From JBLHKW01 sp047618565 (GTDB lineage: Bacteria > Planctomycetota > UBA1135 > GCA-002686595): 30,983 bases of DNA. The position numbers and the translations under genes were made by a program. The DNA lies in the NCBI GenBank assembly GCA_047618565.1, contig JBLHKW010000051.1:1-30983 (forward strand). The letters are read 5' to 3'. Of this stretch, positions 8,660 through 17,336 are shown piece by piece (position 1 is the stretch's first letter; every line of letters begins with the position of its first letter). The notes beneath the pieces were generated by a model. It worked only from the letters and a program-made list of their open reading frames with translations, had not been told where the DNA came from and searched no databases.

Positions 8660-10642
8660 TCAAGCGCCGCGCTTTACCCGAGCCTCGGGAGCGGACGCGA
8701 TACAGACACAGTTGCGCCCCGAGTCCTTGGCCTTGAAGACCTGCTCATCAGCCGCCTTCAGCAGCGCACTTGGGTCGGAAGTACCAGCGCTCCGCTGCGC
8801 GAGGCCGAGACTGATCGTCAGCGAGAGGGAAACTCCATCGGCCTCGATGACGCACAGCTCGACAGCTCGCCTTAGGCGTTCGGCCACCATGGCCGCTTCA
8901 TCCCGGTCCGTGTGTGAGCAGATGACGAGGAACTCCTCGCCACCGATCCTGCAGATCTCGTCGGCCTGGCGCAGGCTACTTCGAAGTGCACCCGCGACCT
9001 GCTTCAGGGCCAGGTCACCCACGTCATGTCCATGGGTGTCGTTGACGCCCTTGAACTTGTCGATATCCACCATCATGACCGACAACGGGCGGCCCGTGCG
9101 GGATGTCGTCTCCCATTCCGTCGCGAGGCGCTTCATCGCGTAGCGGCGGTTCGGCAACTCCGTCAGCGGATCTGTCAGCGCCGCCGACCTGAGGCGGCGC
9201 GTGAGGATGCCAAGCTCGCTCATCTGCTTGCGCATCGTGCGCTTGTCCTCGTCGACCTTGCGCTGCAGCTGCGTCAATCGCATGCCGCCCCGGATACGGG
9301 CCATCAACAGCCGCTCGGACGCATCGGATGCGATGAGGTCATCGATACCCGCTTCGAAGGCCTCGACGGCAAAATCCTCTGTCGTCTTGCAGGACGCCAT
9401 CATGAAGTACACTCCCGTGCCGAGCTTGGACTTGCGCAATGTACGGCACAGGGCAAGTCCATTGGCGTGATGCTCGCTGTTGCGGCACAGAACCATATCG
9501 GGATCATGCTGCATGGCCGCGGAGAGGCCATCCTCGATCAGAGCTGACTCGATGTTCAAGTCGCGCAGTACATCCTGCGACCTGAGGACGTTCACCAGCT
9601 CCGGCGCCTCCTCGACGACGAGGATTCTCAGCGGCGCTGGATCAGATCCGGGCCGCGCACCACCAATCTTCGGCGGCACCCGTCGCGGGCTGGCCTTGGT
9701 CAGACCGACCTGCTTCCCCATTTCAATCGCCTCGACGACACCCTGGTAGCGCACGCCCTTGTCGGTGTCCACCTCGAGCGTTTTGCCCCAGTTCACCCAG
9801 TCGACGACACACGCGTCGAAGAATGTATCCAGGGATCCGGAGTCCTTCACGAAGTCCAGGCCGCCGAGCATCTCCAGCCCCTTCTCCAGCGTCTCCCACG
9901 ACTCGACCGGCATGCGCTTGGACAGGCAGAACGCCCCGGCCATCAGGTCTGCGTAACGCAAGAGTGTCTCCAGGCTGTCGAGCTTCAGCTCGCGCGCGCC
10001 AATCCGGGACGAGCTCGCGAGAGTCCCGATTGCTTCGGAGAAGCGCGCCGGCAAACCCCAATCATTGAGCATGCTCGCTGCGACCTGGGCGCCATCGATC
10101 TTGAAGGCTGTGGCCTCTGCCTCACGCCGTGCGGCGCGATCGTCCATGGAGCCGCCCTCGATCAGCGCCGAGTACTTGTCGGGAAACACTGACGCCAGCG
10201 CTAGCTCACCGACCTCCCCCAGCAGACCGCAGACGTAGGCTTCCTCAGGGTTCCCGATCCCCGAGGCATCGCTAAGCCGCTTCGCCACGACCGCACGCGC
10301 GAGCGAGAGCGACCAGAAGCGCTCGTAGTCGAATGCGACGCACGACCCGACACTGCGGTCGGACACGAGCGAGAATGCGAGTGCCAGGTCCCTGACACAG
10401 GTACTGCCCAACCGCATGAGCGCCTCGGTGACCGTCGTCGTCGGCTCGACACTCGCGTTCGCTGCCGAGTTGGCCACACGCAGGATCTGACCCGTGAGCG
10501 AGGGGTCAGTCATGATCGCCTGGCCAATCTCGTCAGTCTCGTAGTCGTCCGTCCGCATGATCTGCAGTATGCGCATACCCACTCCAGCCGGGCTGGGCAT
10601 GTCACCTGACAGTTTGATCTCTTCGAAAGTCTCGTCGATCAT
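8660..10642 (-). CDS. HDOD-degenerate receiver-GGDEF protein
   Basis: A 660-residue paralogue of the downstream gene with the same order of domains: HDOD (about 1-290), receiver-like (338-455), GGDEF (about 490-640). The GGDEF domain keeps GGEEF (567-571) and the I-site RQAD (558-561), so synthesis of c-di-GMP looks possible. The receiver is broken: in MVLCRNSEHHANG the phospho-acceptor Asp is Arg387, the conserved Lys is Ser439 (IASDAS where the paralogue has IVKPFN), and the acidic pair is Glu-Glu (344-345). It cannot be phosphorylated in the usual way and may act as a dimerisation or constitutive module. ATG at 10642 was chosen because MIDETFEEIKLSGDMPSP aligns with the paralogue's N terminus and GGAA lies upstream; the open extension to 10777 is Pro/Ala-rich and unmatched. 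Confidence 0.92.
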   Translation of the reverse strand: MIDETFEEIKLSGDMPSPAGVGMRILQIMRTDDYETDEIGQAIMTDPSLTGQILRVANSAANASVEPTTTVTEALMRLGSTCVRDLALAFSLVSDRSVGSCVAFDYERFWSLSLARAVVAKRLSDASGIGNPEEAYVCGLLGEVGELALASVFPDKYSALIEGGSMDDRAARREAEATAFKIDGAQVAASMLNDWGLPARFSEAIGTLASSSRIGARELKLDSLETLLRYADLMAGAFCLSKRMPVESWETLEKGLEMLGGLDFVKDSGSLDTFFDACVVDWVNWGKTLEVDTDKGVRYQGVVEAIEMGKQVGLTKASPRRVPPKIGGARPGSDPAPLRILVVEEAPELVNVLRSQDVLRDLNIESALIEDGLSAAMQHDPDMVLCRNSEHHANGLALCRTLRKSKLGTGVYFMMASCKTTEDFAVEAFEAGIDDLIASDASERLLMARIRGGMRLTQLQRKVDEDKRTMRKQMSELGILTRRLRSAALTDPLTELPNRRYAMKRLATEWETTSRTGRPLSVMMVDIDKFKGVNDTHGHDVGDLALKQVAGALRSSLRQADEICRIGGEEFLVICSHTDRDEAAMVAERLRRAVELCVIEADGVSLSLTISLGLAQRSAGTSDPSALLKAADEQVFKAKDSGRNCVCIASAPEARVKRGA

Positions 10643-10822
10643 AGGTGTGTTCCGTGCAGGTCCTCGGCCGGCTCCGCCCGGTATGGCGAAAGCTGAAGTG
10701 GACGATGGCAGTTTGGATTCAGGCGCAGGCGGTTCGGATGGAGCGGCATGACCAACTGGGGGAGCCGATCGGCGCAAGGGTCAGAGGGCATGTCATGTTG
10801 AACGTTAAATGGGGCGAGCGCG

Positions 10823-11242
10823 TCAGGCCCCCAAGCAGGACTGCAGGTGTGCGAGAACGTGCCGAACATCTTCGAACATCGCCGCCACGCGCGTGGCCTG
10901 TGGGAGCATCTGGACCTCGGCGTGCTCGCGGATCGCGCATTCAAGCTGCGCGCAGTTTTTCGCGAACGGGAGCGCGCCAACGTTGGCGCTGGCTGACTTG
11001 AGGGAGTGGGCGTCCTTTGCGACGGCGTCCCAGTCCAGATCGTGGACAGCACCCTGCATGTTCTGAACACGCTGCAGCGCGTCCTGCAGATACATGTCGA
11101 CGACCTCGAGCAGGAACTCGCCATCGTCATCCCCTACCAGGTCCTGCAACGTCTGGAGCGCGGCTACATCGATAACCGGCTGACCGCCGTGGGCGTCAGA
11201 ATGGCGGCGCTGAACGAGTGTAGAGAGGGCTTCCACGGTCAT
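10823..11242 (-). CDS. Stand-alone Hpt phosphotransfer protein
   Basis: A 139-residue protein made of little more than one histidine phosphotransfer domain. The motif AKDAHSLKSASANVGA (75-90) has His79 as the predicted phospho-acceptor, followed by the usual Lys and small residues. Helices before and after fit a four-helix bundle. Such proteins shuttle phosphate between a hybrid kinase receiver and a downstream response regulator. The receiver-GGDEF protein and the hybrid kinase in this block are natural partners, but partnership is inferred only from proximity. ATG at 11242 was chosen because the frame upstream is low-complexity and overlaps lipB. It lies 180 bases upstream of the GGDEF pair. 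Confidence 0.88.
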   Translation of the reverse strand: MTVEALSTLVQRRHSDAHGGQPVIDVAALQTLQDLVGDDDGEFLLEVVDMYLQDALQRVQNMQGAVHDLDWDAVAKDAHSLKSASANVGALPFAKNCAQLECAIREHAEVQMLPQATRVAAMFEDVRHVLAHLQSCLGA

Positions 11243-11331
11243 GGCGAGGTCTCGAGTAGCTGGTGGGCACGGCTGTTGGGTACAGCAGCGGGCGACTTGC
11301 GATACTTCGACCCCGGAAATGGCAAACCTGA

Positions 11332-11355
11332 AACGGAACGCCGTTACTTCAACGG
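11332..11355. promoter_or_regulatory. Alternating inverted repeat upstream of the Hpt gene
   Basis: Three five-base segments run AACGG, CCGTT, AACGG with four- and five-base gaps. The middle segment can pair with either neighbour, so two mutually exclusive hairpins are possible in a transcript from either strand. The element lies about 90 bases before the Hpt start, between lipB and the signalling block. Stems are short, and a regulatory role is only a guess. Confidence 0.25.
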
Positions 11356-11441
11356 TCCCGGGGCCTTGGACCATACGACCCCAGATTGCGGGAGCCGGGC
11401 GCCGCCGAGCCCCTGCCTGGCTGGCCGCGCCACACCCAGCG

Positions 11442-12146
11442 TCAGCCGGGAAAGATTGGCAAGTCCGGAAACGGGCCCTCGTCCGACGCTGTGTCGGGCA
11501 ATGCCGGCGCAGCCGGCAACACCAGGCCGAACACATCCAGAAAATGTTTCACTGTCAGCACTTCGAACAGGAGGCTGGCCGGAGGGATCTCCGCGTGGTC
11601 GGCGACGCGCGTCATCACGTCCGGGTCCAGGCCGCAGGGGCGGAAGCGCTGGAACTGCGTCAGGTCGGTGTGCACGTTCAGAGCGAAGCCGTGCCAGGTG
11701 ACCCAGCGCCTTACCGCAACCCCGATCGAGCAGACCTTCTGCTCACCGATCCACACCCCGGTGAAACCATCGCGCCGGCTGCCAGCCACTTCGACCTCGG
11801 CCAGAACGCGGATGACGACCTCCTCCAGGTCACGCAGGTAGCGGTGGATATCGCGTCGGCCGTCGGGGAGCTTGATGATCGGGTAGGCGACCACCTGACC
11901 GGGCCCGTGGTACGTGGCCTCCCCACCCCGTTCAGTCTCGCGCACCGAGATCCCGAGACTGCCGTCCTGCTCCGGCTGCGCTCCGCGGCCGACCGTCACG
12001 ATCGGCTCGTGCTCCACAAGAATGAGCGTGTCGTGGATCTGGTCGTCGACGCGCTTGGCCAGGAGCTCCTTCTGAAGGGTCCAGACCTCGTCGTAGTTCT
12101 TCTGCCCGAGGCGCAGCACCTCGAGCACGCGCGACTCATCCGGCAT
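11442..12146 (-). CDS. lipB: Octanoyl-[acyl-carrier-protein]:protein octanoyltransferase
   Basis: A 234-residue LipB that moves the octanoyl chain from acyl carrier protein onto the lipoyl domains of 2-oxoacid dehydrogenase complexes and GcvH. Signature RGGEATYHGPGQ is at 73-84. The catalytic pair is visible: Lys137 in GEQKVCSIG and Cys171 in RFRPCGLDP. The WHGFALNV segment (151-158) is also typical. ATG at 12146 follows the lpd stop after 5 bases, so translation is probably coupled; the frame remains open further upstream but there overlaps lpd. It is the last gene of the lipA-to-lipB cluster, and its substrate, the E2 protein, is encoded three genes upstream. Confidence 0.97.
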   Translation of the reverse strand: MPDESRVLEVLRLGQKNYDEVWTLQKELLAKRVDDQIHDTLILVEHEPIVTVGRGAQPEQDGSLGISVRETERGGEATYHGPGQVVAYPIIKLPDGRRDIHRYLRDLEEVVIRVLAEVEVAGSRRDGFTGVWIGEQKVCSIGVAVRRWVTWHGFALNVHTDLTQFQRFRPCGLDPDVMTRVADHAEIPPASLLFEVLTVKHFLDVFGLVLPAAPALPDTASDEGPFPDLPIFPG

Positions 12147-12151
12147 GCCGC

Positions 12152-13558
12152 TCACTTCTTCTGAAAGATGTGGATGGCCACGCCGTGCACCGCCTCGGCC
12201 GCCTCCATCACGGTCTCGGGCAAGGTCGGGTGCGCATGGATCGTGCGCGCAAGATCCTCGGCGGTCGCGCCCATCTCGATGGCCAGCGTCGCTTCGGCGA
12301 TCAGCTCGGTCACCTCGGGTCCGACCATGTGGACGCCGAGAAGTTCGTCCGTCTTGGCATCCGCGATGATCTTGACGAAGCCCTCCGTCTCCATGAGGCT
12401 CATGGCACGCCCCGAGGCCGCGAAGGGAAACTGGCCCGTCTTGAACTCGAGGCCCTGCTCCTGGCATTGCTCCTCGGTCAGGCCGACGGACGCCATCTCC
12501 GGGGAGGTGAAGATCACCGCGGGCACACAGCGGGCGTCGTACTCCTCGTTCTTCCCGGCGATCACGCCGGCCGCGATCTGGCCTTCCTTGCTGCCCTTGT
12601 GCGCCAGCATCGGCTGGCCCGCGATATCGCCGATGGCATAGATGTTAGGCACCTGGGTGCGCATCTGCTTGTCCACCACCAGGAAGCCCGGGCGCTCGGT
12701 CTGCAACCCAACGTTCTCGAGACCCAGGCCCTCGCTGTAGGGGCGCCGTCCGACCGTCGAGAGCAACTGGTCGCAGACGATCGTATCCTCGATGCCCGCC
12801 TCGGTCTTGACGCGCACGTGAGTCTTGCCGTCCTTGCGCTCGAAGCCCTGCGCGAACGTCTTCGTCACGAGCCGGATCTTCATCTTCTTCAACGAACGCT
12901 CGATGATCTTGACGCAGCCGCGGTCCTGTCCCGGCAGAGCACCATCGGTGGCCTCGACGACCGTGACCTGGCTGCCCAGCTTGCTGTACATCATTCCCAG
13001 CTCGAGGCCAATGTAGCCACCGCCGATCACGACCAGGTGTTCTGGGATCTGCTTCGGCACGAGCGCTCCGGTCGACGACCAGACCTGGTCCTCATCGAAC
13101 GCAAATCCCGGGATCTCGATCGGGACCGAGCCGGTCGCGATGACGATGTCATCAGCCTTCAGGGTCGTCGAACCATCCTTGCCATCGACCTGAACCGTGT
13201 TGCGATCGACAATCCTGGCCGAGCCCATGACCGTGGGGACCTTGTGGTTCTTGAGCAGGCCCGCGACGCCGCCTGTGAGACGCGCCACGATGGTCTCCTT
13301 CCAGTCCACGAGTTCCTGAACGTTCAGCCGAACACCCTCGACGTGGATCCCCATGGTCGAGGCCTTGCCGATGCGCGACATCAGGCTGCCCGCCGCGATC
13401 AGCGCCTTCGAGGGGATACAACCCACGTTCAAGCAGGTGCCTCCCACGTACTCCTTCTCGACCACGGTGACCTGCTGTCCGAGCTGCGCCAGGCGAATGG
13501 CACATACGTAGCCTGCGGGACCGGCACCGATGACGACGACTTTTCGGGGAACGCTCAT
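12152..13558 (-). CDS. lpd: Dihydrolipoyl dehydrogenase (E3)
   Basis: A 468-residue flavoprotein that reoxidises the dihydrolipoyl groups of E2 and passes electrons to NAD+. The FAD motif GAGPAG is at 11-16. The redox disulfide is C42/C47 in GGTCLNVGCIPSK. A second dinucleotide site, VIGGGYIGLELG, lies near the middle. The C-terminal His-Glu dyad is H443/E448 in HAHPTLPE. All functional residues are present and the length is normal. It lies 21 bases after the second E1-alpha gene and 5 bases before lipB, inside the dehydrogenase operon. Confidence 0.98.
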   Translation of the reverse strand: MSVPRKVVVIGAGPAGYVCAIRLAQLGQQVTVVEKEYVGGTCLNVGCIPSKALIAAGSLMSRIGKASTMGIHVEGVRLNVQELVDWKETIVARLTGGVAGLLKNHKVPTVMGSARIVDRNTVQVDGKDGSTTLKADDIVIATGSVPIEIPGFAFDEDQVWSSTGALVPKQIPEHLVVIGGGYIGLELGMMYSKLGSQVTVVEATDGALPGQDRGCVKIIERSLKKMKIRLVTKTFAQGFERKDGKTHVRVKTEAGIEDTIVCDQLLSTVGRRPYSEGLGLENVGLQTERPGFLVVDKQMRTQVPNIYAIGDIAGQPMLAHKGSKEGQIAAGVIAGKNEEYDARCVPAVIFTSPEMASVGLTEEQCQEQGLEFKTGQFPFAASGRAMSLMETEGFVKIIADAKTDELLGVHMVGPEVTELIAEATLAIEMGATAEDLARTIHAHPTLPETVMEAAEAVHGVAIHIFQKK

Positions 13559-13579
13559 TGGGCGACAGCTGGTTCTTGT

Positions 13580-14689
13580 CTAAAGGGGGAAGGCACCGTC
13601 GCCGGGCTGGGCATCACCCAGGCGTTCGGCCACGGCTATGAAATGGTTGTACTGACGCCTCAGGTGTGCCGGCACATCGGCGTAGACGTCGTCGACAAGT
13701 GTCTTGAGGGCCATCGGCGACGCCGCTTCCTGCTCGTGGATGGCCTTATCGATTTCGGCAGTCAACTCGACCTCCAGCCGACCACGATCCTGCTCCGTGA
13801 TCTGGCCCTGGTCGCACAAGTAGCGCTCGAAGCGATCGATCGGGTCGCGCTGCGCCCACATCTCGACCTCGGCATCATCCCGATACTTGGTCGGATCGTC
13901 CGAGCTGGAATGGCCATGCATGCGATAGGTCTTGAGCACGATCAGCGAAGGTCCACCCCCATCACGCGCCCGCTCGACCGCATCGTGCGCGGCTGTGTAA
14001 GCAGCGGTCACATCGTTGCCGTCGACCTCAATACTCGGAACTCCGTAGGCGACTCCCTTGTCGGCGAAGCTTCTGGCCGCAGTCTGCTTGGTCGAGGAGA
14101 CCGAAATGGCCCACCCGTTGTCGATGCATACGAAGACCGCCGGAACCTTCCAGACACCGGCGAAGTTCAGGCCCGAATGGAATCCGTTCGAGCTGGTAGC
14201 GCCATCACCGAAGTAGATGCCATGCACGGCCCGCTCGCCGCGCGCCTTCGACGCGAAGGCGGCGCCGACGCCGTGTGGGATCTGCGTTCCGATGACCGAC
14301 GACCAGCTCGGGTAATGCGAACCCTTGTGCTGGAAGTGGTTGCACATCTGCCGACCCTTGGCCGTGTCGTTCGCGTTGCAGTACATCTGCGCCACGTACT
14401 CGAACAGCGGCAGGCCACGCATCAACGCAGCACACCCCTCGCGCAGACCAGACCAGAGCCAGTCCTCCTCACCGAGAGCCGCGGCCGAGCCGATGATCGC
14501 ACCCTCGAGCCCACGCGCAGTCCCGACAAATCCTACCCGCCCGGCACGCTGCAGCTTGAACATGCGGCCGTCCAGGCAACGTGCCCGCAACATCGACCGG
14601 AACAGCCGCTGCAGCAACGCCGGCGCGATCTCGGGCACGGTCCCGACAGGGCTGCCACCCTGGTCGATGAACTGAAGCGGCGAGGACAC
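13580..14689 (-). CDS. Second 2-oxoacid dehydrogenase E1 alpha subunit (divergent paralogue)
   Basis: A 369-residue thiamine-diphosphate subunit of the branched-chain dehydrogenase type. The TPP motif runs from GDG (161-163) to N191. The phosphorylation-loop region HGHSSSDDPTKY and the tail DDVYADVPAHLRRQ match branched-chain E1-alpha proteins. It differs from the other E1-alpha of this operon in regions near the active site: GLEGAIIG replaces the usual G-E-A-x-x-V-G type helix, SGLREG replaces PSYRDF, and QMCNHFQHKGSHYPSWSS replaces the canonical QMPVH-type loop. No second E1-beta accompanies it. It starts with GTG at 14689, 6 bases after the E2 stop. It could be an alternative alpha subunit with other substrate preference, or a partner in a mixed tetramer. 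Confidence 0.93.
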   Translation of the reverse strand: MSSPLQFIDQGGSPVGTVPEIAPALLQRLFRSMLRARCLDGRMFKLQRAGRVGFVGTARGLEGAIIGSAAALGEEDWLWSGLREGCAALMRGLPLFEYVAQMYCNANDTAKGRQMCNHFQHKGSHYPSWSSVIGTQIPHGVGAAFASKARGERAVHGIYFGDGATSSNGFHSGLNFAGVWKVPAVFVCIDNGWAISVSSTKQTAARSFADKGVAYGVPSIEVDGNDVTAAYTAAHDAVERARDGGGPSLIVLKTYRMHGHSSSDDPTKYRDDAEVEMWAQRDPIDRFERYLCDQGQITEQDRGRLEVELTAEIDKAIHEQEAASPMALKTLVDDVYADVPAHLRRQYNHFIAVAERLGDAQPGDGAFPL

Positions 14690-14695
14690 GGCGCG

Positions 14696-16246
14696 TTAGA
14701 GAGCCAACAACCCGGGTGTCTCGAGCAGCACTCGAAGGTAAGCCAGGAAACGCGCGGCGTCTGCGCCGTCGGCTAAGCGGTGGTCGACGCTGGTCGAGAA
14801 GTTCATGTACTGGCGCACCTCGATACGGTCGCCATCCGGGGTCTCGACCACGCCGGGACGCTTCATCAGCCGGTGTACGCCGAGGATGGCGATGTCCGGG
14901 AAGTTGATGATGGGTGTCGCGAGGATGCCGCCGATGTTGCCAGCATTGGTGATGGTGAAGGTGCTGCCGCGCAGCTCCTCGGGACGGATCTTGTTCTCGC
15001 GCGTGCGACCGGCGAGATCTCCGAGCTCCGCGGCAAGCTGCAGCATGCCCTTCGCCTGCACGTTCGGGATCACAGGCACGATCAGGCCGTTCGCCGTATC
15101 CGTGGCGATACCCAGGTTCACGTGCCCCGGGTTGATGATCTCCATGCTGTCCTCGTCGAGGCGCCCGTTCAGCATCGGGAACTTCGCCAGCGCCAGCGCC
15201 GTGGCCTTCATGATGAACGGCATGTAGGTGACCTTGATGCCGGACTGGGCACCGATCTCCTTGGCCTGACCACGAAGCTTTACGAGATCCGTGACGTCGA
15301 CCTCCTCGACCACGGTGAAGTGCACGGCCGTGCTCATGGAGCGCACCATGGCCTCCGCAATCTTCTTGCGAACGCCGCGGAACGGGGTGCGCTGCTCCTG
15401 CCCGCCTGATAGCTGGGGCGCAGGCACAAAAGCCGGCACCGGGCTGGCAGCAGGTGTTGCCACGGGCGCTGCCTGCGAGTGACCCTCGACATCGCGCCGT
15501 CGCACGACTCCGTTTCGCCCGCTACCCGCGACGAGCGCCAGGTCGATACCCAGCTCGCGCGCAAGCCGCCGCGCACTGGGGACCGCCAGGACCTTCGCAC
15601 CAGAGGGCCGGGGCGCCGCCGCTGCTGGGGCCGCCGTAGCGGCGGACCGCACGGGAGCCGCCGCGGGAGCTGCCGCGGGAGCTGCAGACGCCGCTGCGCT
15701 CCCAGTCTTTTGAAGCTGGAAGATCACCTGCCCCACCGGAACCGTTTCGCCTTCTGCGGCGAGCTGCTGGATCACGACACCCGCTGCGGGTGAGGGGATC
15801 TCGACGGTAGCCTTGTCCGTCATGACCTCGACGACCGGCTGATGCTCCTCGACCGCGGTTCCGACAGCGACGATCCACTTGACGATCTCGCCTTCGGCAA
15901 TGCCCTCGCCAATGTCGGGCAGCCGGAATTCGAGTACCTCGCCGCCAGCGGCAGCGGGCGCACTCGACGCCGGAGCGCTGGCCGCAGCCGGGGCCGTCGA
16001 CGCTCCGCCAACCGCGGTCTCGAGGTTGAAGATGACCGTCCCCACGGGGACCGTGTCCCCCTCCGCGGCGAGGAACTTCGTCACGCTTCCCGCGGCAGGC
16101 GCGGGAATCTCAACGGTTGCCTTGTCGGTCATGACCTCGACGACCGGCTGATGCTCGTCCACAGAGGCACCCTCCGGAATCAACCACTTGACGATCTCGC
16201 CTTCGGCAATGCCTTCTCCGATGTCCGGCAGTTTGAACTCGATCAT
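14696..16246 (-). CDS. Dihydrolipoamide acyltransferase (E2) with two lipoyl domains
   Basis: A 516-residue core enzyme. It has two lipoyl domains (1-77 and 104-180), with lipoyl-lysines K42 and K145 in identical VEVMTDKATVEIP contexts. Ala/Pro-rich swinging linkers follow each domain. An E3/E1-binding domain (219-254, VPSARRLARELGID) precedes the acyltransferase domain (about 287-516), which ends in catalytic H489-x-x-x-D493-G. The enzyme transfers the acyl group from E1 to coenzyme A. Context (E1 type, acyl-CoA dehydrogenase nearby) favours branched-chain acyl groups, but E2 sequence alone does not settle it. It lies 59 bases after the E1-beta stop and 6 bases before the second E1-alpha. 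Confidence 0.96.
   Translation of the reverse strand: MIEFKLPDIGEGIAEGEIVKWLIPEGASVDEHQPVVEVMTDKATVEIPAPAAGSVTKFLAAEGDTVPVGTVIFNLETAVGGASTAPAAASAPASSAPAAAGGEVLEFRLPDIGEGIAEGEIVKWIVAVGTAVEEHQPVVEVMTDKATVEIPSPAAGVVIQQLAAEGETVPVGQVIFQLQKTGSAAASAAPAAAPAAAPVRSAATAAPAAAAPRPSGAKVLAVPSARRLARELGIDLALVAGSGRNGVVRRRDVEGHSQAAPVATPAASPVPAFVPAPQLSGGQEQRTPFRGVRKKIAEAMVRSMSTAVHFTVVEEVDVTDLVKLRGQAKEIGAQSGIKVTYMPFIMKATALALAKFPMLNGRLDEDSMEIINPGHVNLGIATDTANGLIVPVIPNVQAKGMLQLAAELGDLAGRTRENKIRPEELRGSTFTITNAGNIGGILATPIINFPDIAILGVHRLMKRPGVVETPDGDRIEVRQYMNFSTSVDHRLADGADAARFLAYLRVLLETPGLLAL
15707..16246 (-). repeat. Tandem duplication encoding the two lipoyl domains of E2
   Basis: Positions about 16246-16016 and 15937-15707 encode near-identical lipoyl domains, separated by an Ala/Pro linker. 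The DNA itself is still alike around the lipoyl-lysine (for example gtcatgacctcgacgaccgg in both). This points to internal duplication or continuing gene conversion within E2. Confidence 0.8.
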
Positions 16247-16305
16247 GATCGCAAGTCGTTCGGGGTTCGCTGGGTCTCTACGCGGGCACTGGCTCGACGC
16301 ATGGA

Positions 16306-17280
16306 TCAGAAATTGTAGACGTGCTCAATCGCATCGAGCACACGCCGGTCATCCGGAAGGTAGTGGTGCTCAAGCGTATTCGGGAACGGAGTATCAAAGC
16401 CCGCGACGCGTGCCACTGGAGCTTCCATGTACTCGATCGCGTGCTCCGCAATCAAGGCGCTAATCTCTGCACCGAAGCCGCAGAAGCGTGGCGCCTCATG
16501 AACGACGACGACACGGCCGGTCTGCTTGGCGTGCTCGAGCACACCGTCCTCGTCCAGGGGCAGCAGGGTGCGCAGGTCGACGACACGCGTATCGATACCC
16601 TTCGCGCTGGCCGTCTCAGCGGCCTTCTCGACGATCGGCACCATCGCGCCGTAGCAAAACACGACCAGATCGCGACCGTCGCGCACCGTGCGCAGGGTCG
16701 ACAGGTCCACCGTGTACTGTCCGTCCGGCACCTCACCCTTGACCGATCGGTAGAGCGCCTTGGGTTCCATGAAGATCACCGGATCCGGGTCCAGAATCGA
16801 GGCGATCAGGAGCCCCTTGGCGTCATAGGGCGTGGACGGAATCACGACCTTCAACCCGGGCGTGTGCGTGAAGTAGGCCTCGCCCGACTGACTGTGATAA
16901 AGGCCACCACGGATGCCGCCGCCGTAGGGCGTGCGAATGACCATCGGCGCCGTGTACTGGCCGCCGGAACGATAGCGCAGCTTGGCCGCCTCGGAGACGA
17001 TCTGATCGAAGGCCGGGAAGATGAAGTCCTGGAACTGGATCTCTGCGACGGGCCGCAACCCGTTCATCGCCATCCCAATGGCGGTACCGACTATCCCGTC
17101 TTCCGAGAGCGGGGTATCGAAGCAGCGTTCGGGACCAAACTCGCTGGTCAGCCCTTCGGTGGCGAGAAACACGCCTCCCTTGGGTCCGACGTCTTCTCCG
17201 AACACGAGTACGGAAGGGTCCTTCCGCATGATCGTCTTCATGCCATCGTTTACGGCTTGAATGAGGGTCAGGTTGGCCAT
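16306..17280 (-). CDS. 2-oxoacid dehydrogenase E1 beta subunit (branched-chain type)
   Basis: A 324-residue beta subunit that pairs with E1-alpha for TPP-dependent decarboxylation. Family marks include VFGEDVGPKGGVF, the catalytic Glu60 in TPLSEDG, QFQDFIFPAFDQI, and GGGIRGGLYHSQSGEAYF followed by HTPGLKVVIPS; the HSQS loop is typical of branched-chain and pyruvate-type beta subunits. The length is normal and no key residue is missing. It lies 56 bases downstream of the first E1-alpha, its expected partner. It is the only beta subunit in the window, although two alpha subunits are encoded. Confidence 0.96.
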   Translation of the reverse strand: MANLTLIQAVNDGMKTIMRKDPSVLVFGEDVGPKGGVFLATEGLTSEFGPERCFDTPLSEDGIVGTAIGMAMNGLRPVAEIQFQDFIFPAFDQIVSEAAKLRYRSGGQYTAPMVIRTPYGGGIRGGLYHSQSGEAYFTHTPGLKVVIPSTPYDAKGLLIASILDPDPVIFMEPKALYRSVKGEVPDGQYTVDLSTLRTVRDGRDLVVFCYGAMVPIVEKAAETASAKGIDTRVVDLRTLLPLDEDGVLEHAKQTGRVVVVHEAPRFCGFGAEISALIAEHAIEYMEAPVARVAGFDTPFPNTLEHHYLPDDRRVLDAIEHVYNF

Positions 17281-17336
17281 GGTTCGCTTCGGTGAATCTC
17301 GGTCTCGTGTGAGTCGTGGTGGGGAACCCGGAGGTC

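Noticed and set aside
10643..10777. Extended start of the upstream GGDEF protein
   Set aside because: The extra 45 residues are Pro/Ala/Ser-rich and have no match in the paralogue, which begins exactly at the HDOD domain.
11243..11536. N-terminal extension of the Hpt protein
   Set aside because: It overlaps the end of lipB and is Arg/Cys/Ala-rich; the domain is complete from ATG 11242.
12147..12467. N-terminal extension of lipB by 107 codons
   Set aside because: The extension lies wholly inside lpd in another frame and reads as Arg/Asp/Gly-rich; ATG 12146 gives normal LipB length.
12170..14776. An 868-codon open frame on the plus strand
   Set aside because: It is exactly antisense to lpd and the second E1-alpha, both with full catalytic motifs. 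High GC keeps stop codons rare in the shadow frame; the translation is Arg/Asp/His-rich with no domain.
15610..15720. Low-complexity GC repeats that look like a microsatellite
   Set aside because: They encode the Ala/Pro-rich swinging linker of E2, a normal feature of these enzymes.
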